NCBI GenBank assembly: GCA_017410245.1
Contig: JAFQRE010000017.1
Coordinates: 1 to 64,000 of the forward strand
Reading direction: 5' to 3'
Length of the DNA stretch: 64,000 nt
Source of the DNA: Bacteroidaceae bacterium
GTDB lineage: Bacteria > Bacteroidota > Bacteroidia > Bacteroidales > Barnesiellaceae_A
Shown: piece by piece, positions 26,383 to 35,870 of the stretch
Layout: each line of letters opens with the position of its first letter
Numbering within the stretch: position 1 is the first letter of the stretch
The notes under the pieces: generated by a model
What the model was told of the DNA's origin: nothing
Database searches by the model: none
What the model saw: the letters and a program-made list of their open reading frames with translations, nothing else
Program-made: the position numbers and the translations under genes

Positions 26383-27402
26383 TTATCGAGCCGACTCAAA
26401 TTCCTCTAAGAAACGAACATCGTTTTCTGAGAATAGGCGAAGGTCTTTTACTTGATATTTAAGGTTGGTAATACGCTCAATACCCATACCCAAAGCATAT
26501 CCGCTATAAACTTTGCTATCAATGCCACACGCTTCGAGTACATTGGGATCTACCATTCCGCAACCCAATATCTCTACCCAACCGGTATGCTTGCAGAAAC
26601 TACAGCCTTTACCGCCACAGAGATTACAAGAAATATCCATCTCGGCACTGGGCTCGGTGAAGGGGAAGTATGAGGGGCGTAAACGTATCTTGGTTTCACC
26701 GCCAAACATCTCCTTAGCAAAGAATAGAAGTGCTTGCTTGAGGTCGGCAAATGACACATTCTTATCGACATACAAAGCCTCTACTTGGTGGAAGAAGCAG
26801 TGTGCGCGAGCCGAGATGGCCTCGTTGCGATATACACGTCCCGGACAGATGATGCGGATAGGGGGTTGTGTATGCTCCATCACGCGAGTTTGTACCGATG
26901 AAGTGTGTGTGCGCAACAATACATCGGGCGAACGTTGTATGAAGAAGGTATCTTGCATGTCGCGTGCGGGGTGGTCGTCGGCAAAGTTGAGCGACGAGAA
27001 TACGTGCCAATCGTCTTCTATCTCAGGGCCTTCGGCAATTGAGAAACCCAAACGGCCGAAAATCTCGCATATCTCGTTGCGTACAATCGAGAGCGGGTGA
27101 CGTGTACCACTCCATATGGGGTATGCTGTGCGTGTGAGGTCTATCTTATCACCATCTTGCGACTTCTCTTCGATAGCCTCTCGCATAGCGTTGAAATGCT
27201 CGTTGGCAGCCTCTTTCAGTTCGTTGATGCGTTGTCCTACCTCGCGTTTTTGCTCGGCAGGAACGTTGCGGAAGTCGTTGAAAAGCTGTGCTATGATACC
27301 TTTCTTCGACAGATATTTGAGGCGGATAGCCTCTAACTCGTCGCTGTTACTTGCAGTGAGCGCGACAATCTCACGTTTCAGTTCTTCTATTTTGTTAAGC
27401 AT
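26383..27402 (-). CDS. pheS: Phenylalanine--tRNA ligase alpha subunit
   Basis: 339 residues, full length. Charges tRNA-Phe together with the beta subunit (pheT, not in this window). An N-terminal coiled-coil (residues ~1-90) precedes the class II catalytic core: the motif 2 region RVYRNEAISARAHCFFHQVEA and motif 3 YALGMGIERITNLKY. A Cys-rich insertion (CNLCGGKGCSFC) is present, as in many bacterial PheS. A -7 box lies ~27 nt before the start. Confidence 0.96.
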   Translation of the reverse strand: MLNKIEELKREIVALTASNSDELEAIRLKYLSKKGIIAQLFNDFRNVPAEQKREVGQRINELKEAANEHFNAMREAIEEKSQDGDKIDLTRTAYPIWSGTRHPLSIVRNEICEIFGRLGFSIAEGPEIEDDWHVFSSLNFADDHPARDMQDTFFIQRSPDVLLRTHTSSVQTRVMEHTQPPIRIICPGRVYRNEAISARAHCFFHQVEALYVDKNVSFADLKQALLFFAKEMFGGETKIRLRPSYFPFTEPSAEMDISCNLCGGKGCSFCKHTGWVEILGCGMVDPNVLEACGIDSKVYSGYALGMGIERITNLKYQVKDLRLFSENDVRFLEEFESAR

Positions 27403-27428
27403 AAAGCAAAAATTACATTATAAGCGTT

Positions 27429-27437
27429 GCAAATTTA
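27429..27437 (-). promoter_or_regulatory. -7 box of pheS promoter
   Basis: The minus strand reads TAAATTTGC, matching TAnnTTTGC, 27 nt before the pheS start codon. Confidence 0.5.
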
Positions 27438-27608
27438 ATAATAATGTAGCTAATATTGGGTAAACGTAGAGCAAAATCTTTTATGAGAGTTGTTATTATT
27501 TGTATGACGAGTGTTTATGGTAGTTGTGATAGGCTGTTTGAGGATAGTTAATCATTGTAAATGGTAAAATATAGTCTGTTGCAAAACGTGTTATAAGAAA
27601 ATAAATTG

Positions 27609-27617
27609 TAAATTTGC
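27609..27617 (+). promoter_or_regulatory. -7 box of DUF1573 operon promoter
   Basis: TAAATTTGC, 17 nt before the start codon at 27634, implying a very short leader. No clear -33 TTTG. Confidence 0.5.
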
Positions 27618-27633
27618 ATAAAACTATAGAAGC

Positions 27634-28023
27634 ATGAGACAGATATTGTTATATATGTTTTGGGTTGTAGCAATGTTTGTGCCTTCGATGGCGCATGGCC
27701 AAGGAGCTAAGATTGTATTTGACAATACATTGCACAATTTCGACATCGTACGTGAAGAGGGTGGCACAGTGTCGCACGACTTTGTGTTTACCAATACCGG
27801 CGATGCTGCATTGGTTGTTGTCGAGGTAAATACCAATTGTGGTTGTACGGTGGCCGATTTTCCGCAAGCTCCTATTGCTCCGGGCGATAGTAGCGTGATA
27901 ACCATAACATTCGATCCCAAGGGCAACCCCGGAGAGTTTGCCAAGGAGATTATTGTGAAAACCAATGCCAAGAAGAAAAAGAGCCGTTTGCGCATCAAAG
28001 GTGTTGTCTTTCCTAAACAGTAG
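27634..28023 (+). CDS. DUF1573 exported protein (single domain)
   Basis: 129 residues with a signal peptide (MRQILLYMFWVVAMFVPSMAHG). One DUF1573 immunoglobulin-like domain: HNFDIVREEGGTVSHDFVFTN, the NTNCGCTVADFP motif, APGDSSVITITFDP. DUF1573 proteins are abundant in Bacteroidota, exported, and of unclear function. The next gene, 8 nt downstream, encodes a longer member, so the pair probably arose by duplication and is co-transcribed. Confidence 0.88.
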   Translation: MRQILLYMFWVVAMFVPSMAHGQGAKIVFDNTLHNFDIVREEGGTVSHDFVFTNTGDAALVVVEVNTNCGCTVADFPQAPIAPGDSSVITITFDPKGNPGEFAKEIIVKTNAKKKKSRLRIKGVVFPKQ

Positions 28024-28031
28024 AAACGAGA

Positions 28032-29132
28032 ATGAAGATGAAACGCTTATATACACTTGCAATATTTACTCTATTCTTTGTCGCTTCGACATACGCTCAA
28101 GCAGTTATTGTGTTTGAAAAGCAACGACATGACTTTGGCACAATCGAAGAGCAAGGAGGTAACGTATCTTACGACTTTGCCTTTCACAATAAGGGTAATG
28201 AACCGTTGGTGATATCGAAGGTGCGTACATCGTGTGGTTGTACAGTGCCCGAATATTCTGAGGAGGCTATAGCTCCGGGCGATTCGGGTCATGTGAAGAT
28301 TACTTTCAACCCATCGGGGCGTCCCGGAAAGTTCAGTAAGAGCGTTTACGTACATACCAATACCATACCCGAGCGTACCATCTTGCGCATTCTGGGTGAG
28401 GTTACACAATCAAAGACAGCCGTCTTGGCTACTCAATATGCCTACCGTATAGGCGATATTGCACTCAATGCTTTGCATATGCCACTTTCGACAATTGTGA
28501 AAGGTCGTGTTGCCATCGATAGTATATCGGTGGCCAATGTAGGGGCGGATACCCTTGTGCCTCGTGCTACCGGTGTCCCGGAGCATATGTGTGTCAAATT
28601 TCTTCCCGAAACATTGCATGCCGGTGAAAAAGGAGTGATGCTCGTGACATACAATCCCGATGCAATTGATGATTGGGGTTATCGTCGCGACGATTTCAAT
28701 ATTGAAGGTACGGTTGTTGATGCGACAACACTGGGCGATGCTCGTTACAATACCATTACCGTATCGGGTGTGTTGCAGGAAGACTTTGATAGCTATACCG
28801 AGGAGCAACTTGAGAAAGCACCTATCATGGTGGTAGGCCGTCAGCTTGTCGATTTCAAGGTGGTCGAGGGTACAGAGAAAGTGCGCCGAGAGATATATGT
28901 TGTCAATGCCGGACACTCTCCCCTTGAAATTCACAAAGTGCGTGTAGATAATGGCGCTATAAAGGCTCAACTCAAGAAGTCGCGTCTCAAACCCGGTCAA
29001 TCGACATTGTTGGTGATAGAAATAGACCCGATGCGTGCGCGCTCTAATGTCATGAAGAGCGATCTTTATCTCATTAGTAATGATCCGAGCAATCCTTCAC
29101 AATCTATTCGCATTGTAGCCGAATTTAGATAA
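28032..29132 (+). CDS. DUF1573 exported protein (multi-domain)
   Basis: 366 residues with a signal peptide (start at 28032 or, two codons on, 28038). The first domain repeats the neighbour's features (HDFGTIEEQGGNVSYDFAFHN, RTSCGCTVPEYS, APGDSGHVKITFNP). Two further immunoglobulin-like segments follow, the last near EGTEKVRREIYVVNAGHSPLEI. Likely periplasmic or surface scaffold; function unknown. Confidence 0.85.
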   Translation: MKMKRLYTLAIFTLFFVASTYAQAVIVFEKQRHDFGTIEEQGGNVSYDFAFHNKGNEPLVISKVRTSCGCTVPEYSEEAIAPGDSGHVKITFNPSGRPGKFSKSVYVHTNTIPERTILRILGEVTQSKTAVLATQYAYRIGDIALNALHMPLSTIVKGRVAIDSISVANVGADTLVPRATGVPEHMCVKFLPETLHAGEKGVMLVTYNPDAIDDWGYRRDDFNIEGTVVDATTLGDARYNTITVSGVLQEDFDSYTEEQLEKAPIMVVGRQLVDFKVVEGTEKVRREIYVVNAGHSPLEIHKVRVDNGAIKAQLKKSRLKPGQSTLLVIEIDPMRARSNVMKSDLYLISNDPSNPSQSIRIVAEFR

Positions 29133-29166
29133 ATATATTATAAAACACATACACATAAAAGCATAT

Positions 29167-30270
29167 ATGATGGAACACCCCGAAAATGACGAATTGTATG
29201 CCGGACTTACCGTAAATAAAGGTATAGAGCAGCCCCCTTCGATAAATCCTTATCTGAAGAAACGAGCCCGTCGTAAGTTATATACGGCCGGTGAATATGT
29301 TGAGGGCATTCTCAAAGGCGATCTCTCGCTTCTGAGCCAAGCCGTTACATTGGTAGAGAGTAATCTATATGAACATCGTGCCTTGGCACAGGAGGTAATA
29401 GAGAAATGTTTGCCTCATACTTGCCAGTCGGTGCGTATCGGTATAACCGGAGTGCCCGGTGCAGGTAAAAGTACCTCTATCGATGCCTTCGGATTGCATG
29501 TGCTGAAAAATCCGGACAACAAACTTGCTGTATTGGCCATCGACCCCAGTAGCGAACGTTCTAAGGGTAGTATCCTTGGTGACAAGACCCGTATGGAGAA
29601 GTTGTCGGTACACCCCGATGCCTTTATTCGTCCCAGTCCTTCGGCTGGTTCGTTGGGAGGTGTAGCACGTAAGACTCGCGAAACTATTGTTTTATGCGAG
29701 GCTGCCGGCTTTAATAATATATTTGTAGAGACTGTGGGTGTAGGACAGAGCGAAACCGCAGTGCATTCGATGGTAGATTTCTTCCTCCTCATACAATTGG
29801 CCGGAACGGGCGATGAATTGCAAGGTATCAAGCGTGGTATTATGGAGATGGCCGACGGCATAGTTATTAATAAAGCCGATGGTAACAATATAGAGCGTGC
29901 CAAGTTGGCTCAAGCACAGTTCCGCAACGCCTTACATCTCTTCCCCTTGCCCCCCTCGGGCTGGTCGCCCAAGGTACTCACATACTCGGGTTACTACGAG
30001 CTGGGTATAGCCGAGGTATGGGATATGATATATGAGTATCTCGACTTTGTACGCAAAAACGGATACTTTGAGCATAAGCGTCAGGAACAAGCCAAATATT
30101 GGATGTATGAAACTATCGACGAGCAGTTGCGCAACCACTTCTACAACGATAGTATCATACGTGAGATGCTTGATGAGAAAGAGCATCGCATTCTCACCAA
30201 TATGCAAAGTTCGTTTACAGCAGCACACGATGTGCTCGATTACTATTTCAGCCACAAAGGAGAGAAATAG
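29167..30270 (+). CDS. meaB: Methylmalonyl-CoA mutase-associated GTPase MeaB
   Basis: 367 residues. G3E-family GTPase chaperone that protects and reloads B12-dependent methylmalonyl-CoA mutase. Motifs: Walker A GVPGAGKST, AIDPSSERSKGSILGDKTRM, the switch region ETVGVGQSE, and NKADG for guanine recognition. The mutase genes are not in this window. Succinate-propionate metabolism through this enzyme is typical of Bacteroidales. Confidence 0.95.
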   Translation: MMEHPENDELYAGLTVNKGIEQPPSINPYLKKRARRKLYTAGEYVEGILKGDLSLLSQAVTLVESNLYEHRALAQEVIEKCLPHTCQSVRIGITGVPGAGKSTSIDAFGLHVLKNPDNKLAVLAIDPSSERSKGSILGDKTRMEKLSVHPDAFIRPSPSAGSLGGVARKTRETIVLCEAAGFNNIFVETVGVGQSETAVHSMVDFFLLIQLAGTGDELQGIKRGIMEMADGIVINKADGNNIERAKLAQAQFRNALHLFPLPPSGWSPKVLTYSGYYELGIAEVWDMIYEYLDFVRKNGYFEHKRQEQAKYWMYETIDEQLRNHFYNDSIIREMLDEKEHRILTNMQSSFTAAHDVLDYYFSHKGEK

Positions 30271-30292
30271 AATAGGGTAGCAATTGTTATAC

Positions 30293-30330
30293 CTGCGGGT
30301 AGGACTTGTAGTCGTACCCGCAGATTTATT
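30293..30330 (+). terminator. Terminator after meaB
   Basis: Nine-base-pair GC-rich stem (30293-30301 with 30315-30323), 13-nt loop with a possible inner 3-bp helix, then a T-rich run. Confidence 0.75.
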
Positions 30331-30381
30331 TTTAAAGATTGTGAACAATAAAGGGCACAATTTGTCGTTTATACCTTAGTT

Positions 30382-31116
30382 ATGAGTAGAAGTGTACATA
30401 TAAAATGTCTGTTGGTGTGTGTCATGACGGTAGTGTGCTGCTGCTGTGTCATGGCGCAACCCGGTGGAGGCGGGCGAGGTCGTAAGTTGCAAAACTTACC
30501 CTTTGCCGACTATAAGCAGGTACACTTCGGTTTTTCGGTAGGTACTCATGTGCAGGATCTTACATTTACTCATAATGGTTATACTACCGAGCAAGGCGAG
30601 AGTTGGTACATGGAAGTTCCATCATTCTCTCCGGGCTTTTGTGTCAATCTTATGGCCGACTTATATCTCTGTCCGCATCTCAATCTGCGTGTTTCGCCGG
30701 GTATATATTTCGGTAATAAAGTTGTGAAATTTCGCGAGTATGAGACCGGCAATATGCAGTCGCAAAACATCAAGTCCAACTATGTCGTACTGCCTATAGA
30801 CCTTAAATTCAGTGCTCGTCGTTGGGACAATATACGTCCCTATATATCGGCCGGATTGATGGGCACACTCGATGTGGCCAAGCAAGAAAATTCGTTCCTC
30901 AAGCTCAATCCGCTTGATTGTTATGTAACCTTTGCCTTTGGTTGCGATACTTATATGCCGTACTTTAAGTTTATTCCTGAGATAAAGTTTTGTATAGGTC
31001 TTACCGATGTACTCGACCGCAACCGCGACCTTCCCGATCCGCTCGATATCAAATATACCAACTCTATCAAGAAGATGGTTTCGAGTATGATTGTTCTTTC
31101 GTTCTACTTCGAGTAG
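30382..31116 (+). CDS. PorT-like outer-membrane protein (type IX secretion)
   Basis: 244 residues with a signal peptide ending near VMAQ. Barrel-like pattern with QNLPFADYKQVHFGFSVGTHVQDL, YMEVPSFSPGFCVNLMADLYL, NYVVLPIDLKFSARRW and a terminal LSFYFE strand. Length and these blocks match PorT of Porphyromonas/Prevotella-type genomes, a protein needed for type IX secretion and maturation. Several proteins in this window end in type-IX-like C-terminal domains, which fits. A generic porin-family barrel is the alternative. Confidence 0.75.
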   Translation: MSRSVHIKCLLVCVMTVVCCCCVMAQPGGGGRGRKLQNLPFADYKQVHFGFSVGTHVQDLTFTHNGYTTEQGESWYMEVPSFSPGFCVNLMADLYLCPHLNLRVSPGIYFGNKVVKFREYETGNMQSQNIKSNYVVLPIDLKFSARRWDNIRPYISAGLMGTLDVAKQENSFLKLNPLDCYVTFAFGCDTYMPYFKFIPEIKFCIGLTDVLDRNRDLPDPLDIKYTNSIKKMVSSMIVLSFYFE

Positions 31117-31163
31117 CGAAATAAATTATCTCTATCGCATTCCTTTTTCTATCTCATTTTTGT

Positions 31164-31171
31164 TACTTTTG
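31164..31171 (+). promoter_or_regulatory. -7 box of GT2 gene promoter
   Basis: TACTTTTG matches TAnnTTTG, 22 nt before the start at 31194. Confidence 0.45.
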
Positions 31172-31193
31172 TGGTGTAATACTTAACGACATT

Positions 31194-31940
31194 ATGGATA
31201 CACCTCTTTTTTCTATCATAACCATCACGTTCAATGCCGCTACTACATTGCCCCCTACGTTGCGCAGTATCGAGGCACAAAGTTATACCAACTATGAGTA
31301 TATAGTGATAGATGGAGCCTCGCGAGATAATACGGTGCAGCTTGTTGAGCAATCGTCGCTATCGGTGCGACTGGTGAGCGAGCAGGATAAGGGGTTGTAT
31401 GATGCTATGAACAAGGGCTTGAAGATGGCTGTGGGCGAGTATCTTATCTTCTTGAATGCCGGTGACTCTTTTCATGCGGCCGACACCTTGCAACGTGTGG
31501 CCGAGGCGATAGGCAATAACAGACCGGGTGTAGTATATGGCGAGACAGCTATTGTTGATGCCGAGCGCCGTTTTTTGATGATGCGCCGTCTGCGTGCGCC
31601 CGAGAAACTTACTTGGCGCAGTTTTGCCAATGGTATGTTGGTGTGTCATCAAGCATTTATTGCCCGTCGCGACCTTGCTCCGCTGTATGATTTGAAGTAT
31701 CGATACTCGGCCGATGTAGATTGGTGCATACGTTGTATGAAACAAACCAATGAGTTGCTCAACACCCATCTCACACTCATCGATTATCTGAATGAAGGCG
31801 AAACAACTCGTCATCACCGGGCATCACTCAAGGAGCGATTTGCGGTGATGTGCCATCACTATGGGTGGTTGCCAACAGTGCTGCGTCACGGGTGGTTTGC
31901 AGTGCGTTATGCTTGGGCTCGACTATGTGGTCGAGAGTGA
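31194..31940 (+). CDS. Family 2 glycosyltransferase
   Basis: 248 residues, soluble. Classic GT2 core: FSIITITFNAATTLPPTLRSI at the N-terminus, YIVIDGASRDNTVQL with the nucleotide-binding Asp, SEQDKGLYDAMNKGLKMA, and FLNAGDSF holding the metal-binding motif. Resembles WcaE/WcaA-like transferases of surface polysaccharides. Donor and acceptor unknown. Transcribed alone and convergent with the ABC importer operon. Confidence 0.92.
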   Translation: MDTPLFSIITITFNAATTLPPTLRSIEAQSYTNYEYIVIDGASRDNTVQLVEQSSLSVRLVSEQDKGLYDAMNKGLKMAVGEYLIFLNAGDSFHAADTLQRVAEAIGNNRPGVVYGETAIVDAERRFLMMRRLRAPEKLTWRSFANGMLVCHQAFIARRDLAPLYDLKYRYSADVDWCIRCMKQTNELLNTHLTLIDYLNEGETTRHHRASLKERFAVMCHHYGWLPTVLRHGWFAVRYAWARLCGRE

Positions 31941-31946
31941 AATGGG

Positions 31947-32960
31947 TTATCTTTTTTGTAGCATCTGAGTTAGCTCTTCGAAAGAGTGTAATGTTGCTAC
32001 CTCGTTGTCATGCTGCCAAATGATTTCGTTGCGAGCTTTAATATGCAAGATTACGCTGCAAGGCGATGACAAGTCAAATGCAGCTCCATATCCGTTGCGA
32101 TTGAGTAGATTGATGGTCCAATGTAACAAAGTTTCGTCTTTGCAATCAACTACAATAGTCTTGTCGTGTTGTACGGTAGGGTAGTAACTGCCATGCAAGG
32201 GGTCGAAGTGTATATCGGTGTGATGGAACAGATTGTCGAGGCTACCCGACAGAATGATATCCTCGGTAATACCGGTAGTAAGTCCGCTCTCTCTCGATAG
32301 CAACCACAACCGGTCGCTCAATACAAGGGCTTGCTCTATGTCGTGGGTAGAGAGGAGAATGGCTCGATGATGCTCGGTGGCAATGCGATGTAGCAACGAC
32401 ATAATCTCTATGCGACTGACAATATCGAGAAACGCTGTAGGCTCATCGAGTAGAACGATAGGACATTCTTGTGCCAAAGCTTTGGCTATCATTACTTTCT
32501 GTCGTTCTCCGTCGGATAGCGATGCCATGTAGCGATGTTGTTTGTCGGTAATGTTGCAAGCCTTGAGTGAGTCATCAACCATCGCATTGTCGTGCGATGA
32601 TAATCGCCCGAAAAAGCCTGTATGGGGTTGTCGTCCCAACGCTACTACTTCGCGCACAGTTAGTCCGCCAATGGCAGTTTTATCGGTGAGTACCACACCT
32701 ATGCTTTGCGATAATCGATGCCTGCTAATTTTGCTCAGAGGAGTGCCGTTTATCAAAACATCGCCCGATAGAGCCGGTTGTGCACCCGAAAGTGTGCGTA
32801 GAAGAGTCGATTTTCCGGCACCGTTGGCACCCAAAAGACACGTGAGCTCACCGGCATGTAAAGCAATGTTGAGGTTGTGATGTACACACTTCAGGCCATC
32901 GCCACCAGTTCGATAGCCTATGTTGAGGTTCTGAGCCGATATGACAGGAGCCGTTTTCAT
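31947..32960 (-). CDS. ABC transporter ATP-binding protein, iron/siderophore/cobalamin type
   Basis: 337 residues. The nucleotide-binding domain (residues ~5-250) has Walker A LLGANGAGKST, the signature SLSDGERQKVMIAKAL, Walker B PIVLLDEPTAFLD, and the H-loop STHDIEQAL, like FecE/BtuD. A C-terminal extension of ~80 residues (from TVQHDKTIVVDC) is seen in many Bacteroidales homologues. The start at 32960 overlaps the permease stop as ATGA, showing translational coupling. Energises import with the permease and binding protein encoded upstream; substrate (heme, siderophore or B12) not determined. Confidence 0.92.
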   Translation of the reverse strand: MKTAPVISAQNLNIGYRTGGDGLKCVHHNLNIALHAGELTCLLGANGAGKSTLLRTLSGAQPALSGDVLINGTPLSKISRHRLSQSIGVVLTDKTAIGGLTVREVVALGRQPHTGFFGRLSSHDNAMVDDSLKACNITDKQHRYMASLSDGERQKVMIAKALAQECPIVLLDEPTAFLDIVSRIEIMSLLHRIATEHHRAILLSTHDIEQALVLSDRLWLLSRESGLTTGITEDIILSGSLDNLFHHTDIHFDPLHGSYYPTVQHDKTIVVDCKDETLLHWTINLLNRNGYGAAFDLSSPCSVILHIKARNEIIWQHDNEVATLHSFEELTQMLQKR

Positions 32961-34000
32961 CCGTTGAAGTAGTGTATTTTCTTTTGGTTTACAATGACGT
33001 AGATAATGACCGGAGCACCTATGAGAGGGGTGACGGCATTGATGGGTATGATGCCGTTGTTGCCGGGTATAACACTGAGCATATTGCACAATAGCAGTAC
33101 AACTGCACCGCACAGCATGGTAACAGGCAGTAGCGTGTTGTGATTGCTACTACGCAACAGCAATCGGGCTATATGGGGTACTGATAGACCTATAAAAGTA
33201 ACCGGGCCACAAAAGGCTGTTGTAGTAGCTGTGAGCAAGCCTGTAGCCAGCAAGAGCATATTGCGTGTTGCAGATATATTCACACCCAAGTTCTCGGCAT
33301 AGCGTGTGCCCAACAGCATGGCATTGAGAGGCTTGGACAATAAAAGTGCAATGAGAAGTCCGCATACCGATGCTGTGGCATACCATGGCAATTGTTGCAG
33401 TGAGACACCACCCAAGTTGCCCATGCCCCACATGGTGTAGGCATGTACCTGATTGGCACTGGCAAAAAAGTTGAGCAAGGATATGATTGAAGAGGTGAGA
33501 TACCCCACCATCATGCCTATGATGAGCAACATGAGATTGTTGCGAACAAAAGTCGAGAAGAAAAGAATAATGGCTAAGACAGAGGCAGCTCCCACAAAAG
33601 CACCCACAATAGTTGCGATGAAACCCGATATGGGGCTGCTTGTAAGCAATGTGCCACCTGCCAGCATGACAATGGCTACACCAAGAGATGCTCCTGTGTC
33701 GATGCCGAGTATCGAGGGGCCGGCCAAGGGGTTGTTGAATGTGGTTTGTAGCAACAAGCCGGCTACAGCCAGGCTGCAACCTGCCAATAGGGCGGTAATG
33801 GCTTGTGGTATGCGCGACTCGATGATGATATAGCGCCAACTTTCTCGCTCGCATGGTTGTCCTGTGAGTACATTGATTACCTCTTTGGCCGGAATAGATA
33901 CTGAGCCGATAAACAGATTGCACACCCACAATATTGCAGAGAGAACGACCAACGTAATGATAAGTCGGGTGCTGTATGATATGTGAAGGTTTCTACTCAT
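32957..34000 (-). CDS. FecCD/BtuC-family ABC permease
   Basis: 347 residues, about 9-10 transmembrane helices. FecCD hallmarks: LAVAGLLLQTTFNNPLAGPSIL, GTLLTSSPISGFIATIVGAF and GPVTFIGLSVPHIARLL. Forms the inner-membrane channel of a siderophore, heme or cobalamin importer. It overlaps the binding-protein gene by 8 bp upstream and the ATPase gene by 4 bp downstream. Confidence 0.93.
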   Translation of the reverse strand: MSRNLHISYSTRLIITLVVLSAILWVCNLFIGSVSIPAKEVINVLTGQPCERESWRYIIIESRIPQAITALLAGCSLAVAGLLLQTTFNNPLAGPSILGIDTGASLGVAIVMLAGGTLLTSSPISGFIATIVGAFVGAASVLAIILFFSTFVRNNLMLLIIGMMVGYLTSSIISLLNFFASANQVHAYTMWGMGNLGGVSLQQLPWYATASVCGLLIALLLSKPLNAMLLGTRYAENLGVNISATRNMLLLATGLLTATTTAFCGPVTFIGLSVPHIARLLLRSSNHNTLLPVTMLCGAVVLLLCNMLSVIPGNNGIIPINAVTPLIGAPVIIYVIVNQKKIHYFNG

Positions 34001-35126
34001 CTAATGCTTTGAAATAGAACGGTATATATGTTTCAAATAACGAGGGGTGGAAGATGGCGGCCAAGTCTTGCAATAGTCGCTCGGGGTGAAAGGGGGTCTC
34101 TTCGTAGTAACGAATATACTGTGTGTTACAGCCATATATATGCTTTTGCTCGAAGGCATTGAAGCGTGAATTGGGGGTGTATTCCTCCTTAAGCGCTTGG
34201 TAGGTCAGGTCGTTGTTTGCATGATATTTAATGAGCCAAAAGTCGGCACCTTGGCCACGCTCCAAAACATTCTCAAACGACAAGGGGATAGAGCCGGTAT
34301 TGTTGTTGTCGCTCCAAGGGTAACGGGCACCGGCATCGGATAGTAGATGTGCCATGTAGCTGTTTCCGCCGGGTACGTACCACACTTGCCCAATGCGTCG
34401 TTCGGTTATTACCAAGGGCTTACTCTCTATATTTGCGGTGCGTTGTTGTATGGCAGTATAGTCGCTCTTGATGTTGTTGTATAGCGAGTCGGCTAAAGCC
34501 TCGCAACCATATAACCAACCAAACAGTCTTATCCATTCGGCACGTCCCAAAGGGGAAGTCTCCATATAATCGGCGCATTCGATGATGGGTATACCGGTGT
34601 TCACGAGGCGTTCGTGTCGGGTGTTTTCAAATGGTGATAGGAGTATAGCTTCGGGGTTGAGTTCAATGATTTGTTCGATGTTGGGTGAAGTTGAGTAGCC
34701 GGCATCGGTCAAGTTGCCGGTTGCAAGTCGCTGTTGCAGTTCCTCAACATATACATACTCGCTATCACATATCCCGCCAATTGCATCGAGGCACTGTAGC
34801 TCACGCATGAGGCTGCAATGTACCGATGAAAATATGAGCGTATTGCTTAATGGTGTGCGCAATAATGTACCCGAGGGTAGTTGTTGCGGAATGGAGTCGT
34901 CTTTGTCGATAAGTATATATGAGCGTAACAAGGCTGTTGTATCCCACGGATTAATAATGTCGATACGACGATAGCCCTCGCCTTGTGCCAGTCGAAATCC
35001 TTGTGCGTACTCAATATCAAGCTCTGTTTCGTCAAACTCTTTTTCATCTTGAGATGTGTTGCTACAGCCTATGAAGAGCAATGTAGTAAGCAGAATAGAG
35101 GCTATATGTATGAATGTCTTGTTCAT
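33993..35126 (-). CDS. Periplasmic binding lipoprotein of FecBCD/BtuF type importer
   Basis: 377 residues with a lipobox (TLLFIGC). A PF01497-like two-lobed fold is suggested by NTLIFSSVHCSLMRELQCLDAIGGI in the first lobe, PNIEQIIELNPEAILLSPFE at the hinge side, and the later AHLLSDAGARYPW and ADFWLIKYH segments. Delivers the ligand to the permease encoded downstream. Ligand identity is not readable; no cobalamin riboswitch was seen ahead of the operon. Confidence 0.88.
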   Translation of the reverse strand: MNKTFIHIASILLTTLLFIGCSNTSQDEKEFDETELDIEYAQGFRLAQGEGYRRIDIINPWDTTALLRSYILIDKDDSIPQQLPSGTLLRTPLSNTLIFSSVHCSLMRELQCLDAIGGICDSEYVYVEELQQRLATGNLTDAGYSTSPNIEQIIELNPEAILLSPFENTRHERLVNTGIPIIECADYMETSPLGRAEWIRLFGWLYGCEALADSLYNNIKSDYTAIQQRTANIESKPLVITERRIGQVWYVPGGNSYMAHLLSDAGARYPWSDNNNTGSIPLSFENVLERGQGADFWLIKYHANNDLTYQALKEEYTPNSRFNAFEQKHIYGCNTQYIRYYEETPFHPERLLQDLAAIFHPSLFETYIPFYFKALDE

Positions 35127-35144
35127 GTCCTATTTGTTGTAGTG

Positions 35145-35870
35145 TTACCAAGCAGTGACGTGGAAACAACTCTGTTTTACCTCATACTTCACATAGCAGC
35201 GTCCCTGTCTCCGCAAGTCATACAATACCTCGGCAAGAGTCTCTTTGAGGCGATATTCGGGCATGAAAGCGGTGCTATCGGTGCGGTTGTAGTGAATGTA
35301 GGAAATGTCGAATGTTGTGCCAAATCGGTGTGCCGAGTTTTTGCTTGCGTTGCTGTTGCGCCGGCGCAGACGGCGTATGCTGTCGTCGGTGCGTAGCAGG
35401 CTTGTGACAATAATCTGGTAGCCCTCAACACCATGTGAGGCTAAGGAGTCTTGAAAGTTCTTTCCTATAGTCATCAGCATCCACTTCGACCGAGGTGTAA
35501 GATATGGGGCAGAGTGAGTGAGCCGCTTGATGGCATAATATTGGCAGCTGTCTATACGTGCCAGCTTGTGAAATGGTTGCGACTCGGCTTCTTGAAGACT
35601 TGCAAGAGGTTCTATCCCATACTTTTGTGCAACAACAAGGTGTACATCATTCTTGTCGTTGAATGTGCGACGATACCCTTTTGACAATTTCTTGTGTCGG
35701 CTTATCTGTTCTTCTTCAACTTGACTCTCGGCCAATAGGCTGTCGCTCTCGATATAGAGTATATCCTCATCATCGGGATATGCCGCATTGTCGGTGGAGG
35801 AGGTGTTGCTGCAAGCCGATGATAGCAACAAGACTATAAAAAAGACTATTATATTGTCGAACTTTTTCAT
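35145..35870 (-). CDS. DUF5715-like lipoprotein with M15-type peptidase motifs
   Basis: 241 residues, lipobox LLLSSAC. After an acidic linker and a basic segment (SRHKKLSKGYRRTF), the C-terminal half has IIVTSLLRTDDSIRRLRRRN, NSAHRFGTTFDISYIHYN and a final CFHVT. The SAH-x2-G-x3-D and later His resemble the zinc ligands of M15 D-Ala-D-Ala carboxypeptidases, so a cell-wall peptidase role is plausible. It starts directly after the nitroreductase gene's stop and precedes the importer binding protein by 18 nt. Confidence 0.75.
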   Translation of the reverse strand: MKKFDNIIVFFIVLLLSSACSNTSSTDNAAYPDDEDILYIESDSLLAESQVEEEQISRHKKLSKGYRRTFNDKNDVHLVVAQKYGIEPLASLQEAESQPFHKLARIDSCQYYAIKRLTHSAPYLTPRSKWMLMTIGKNFQDSLASHGVEGYQIIVTSLLRTDDSIRRLRRRNSNASKNSAHRFGTTFDISYIHYNRTDSTAFMPEYRLKETLAEVLYDLRRQGRCYVKYEVKQSCFHVTAW

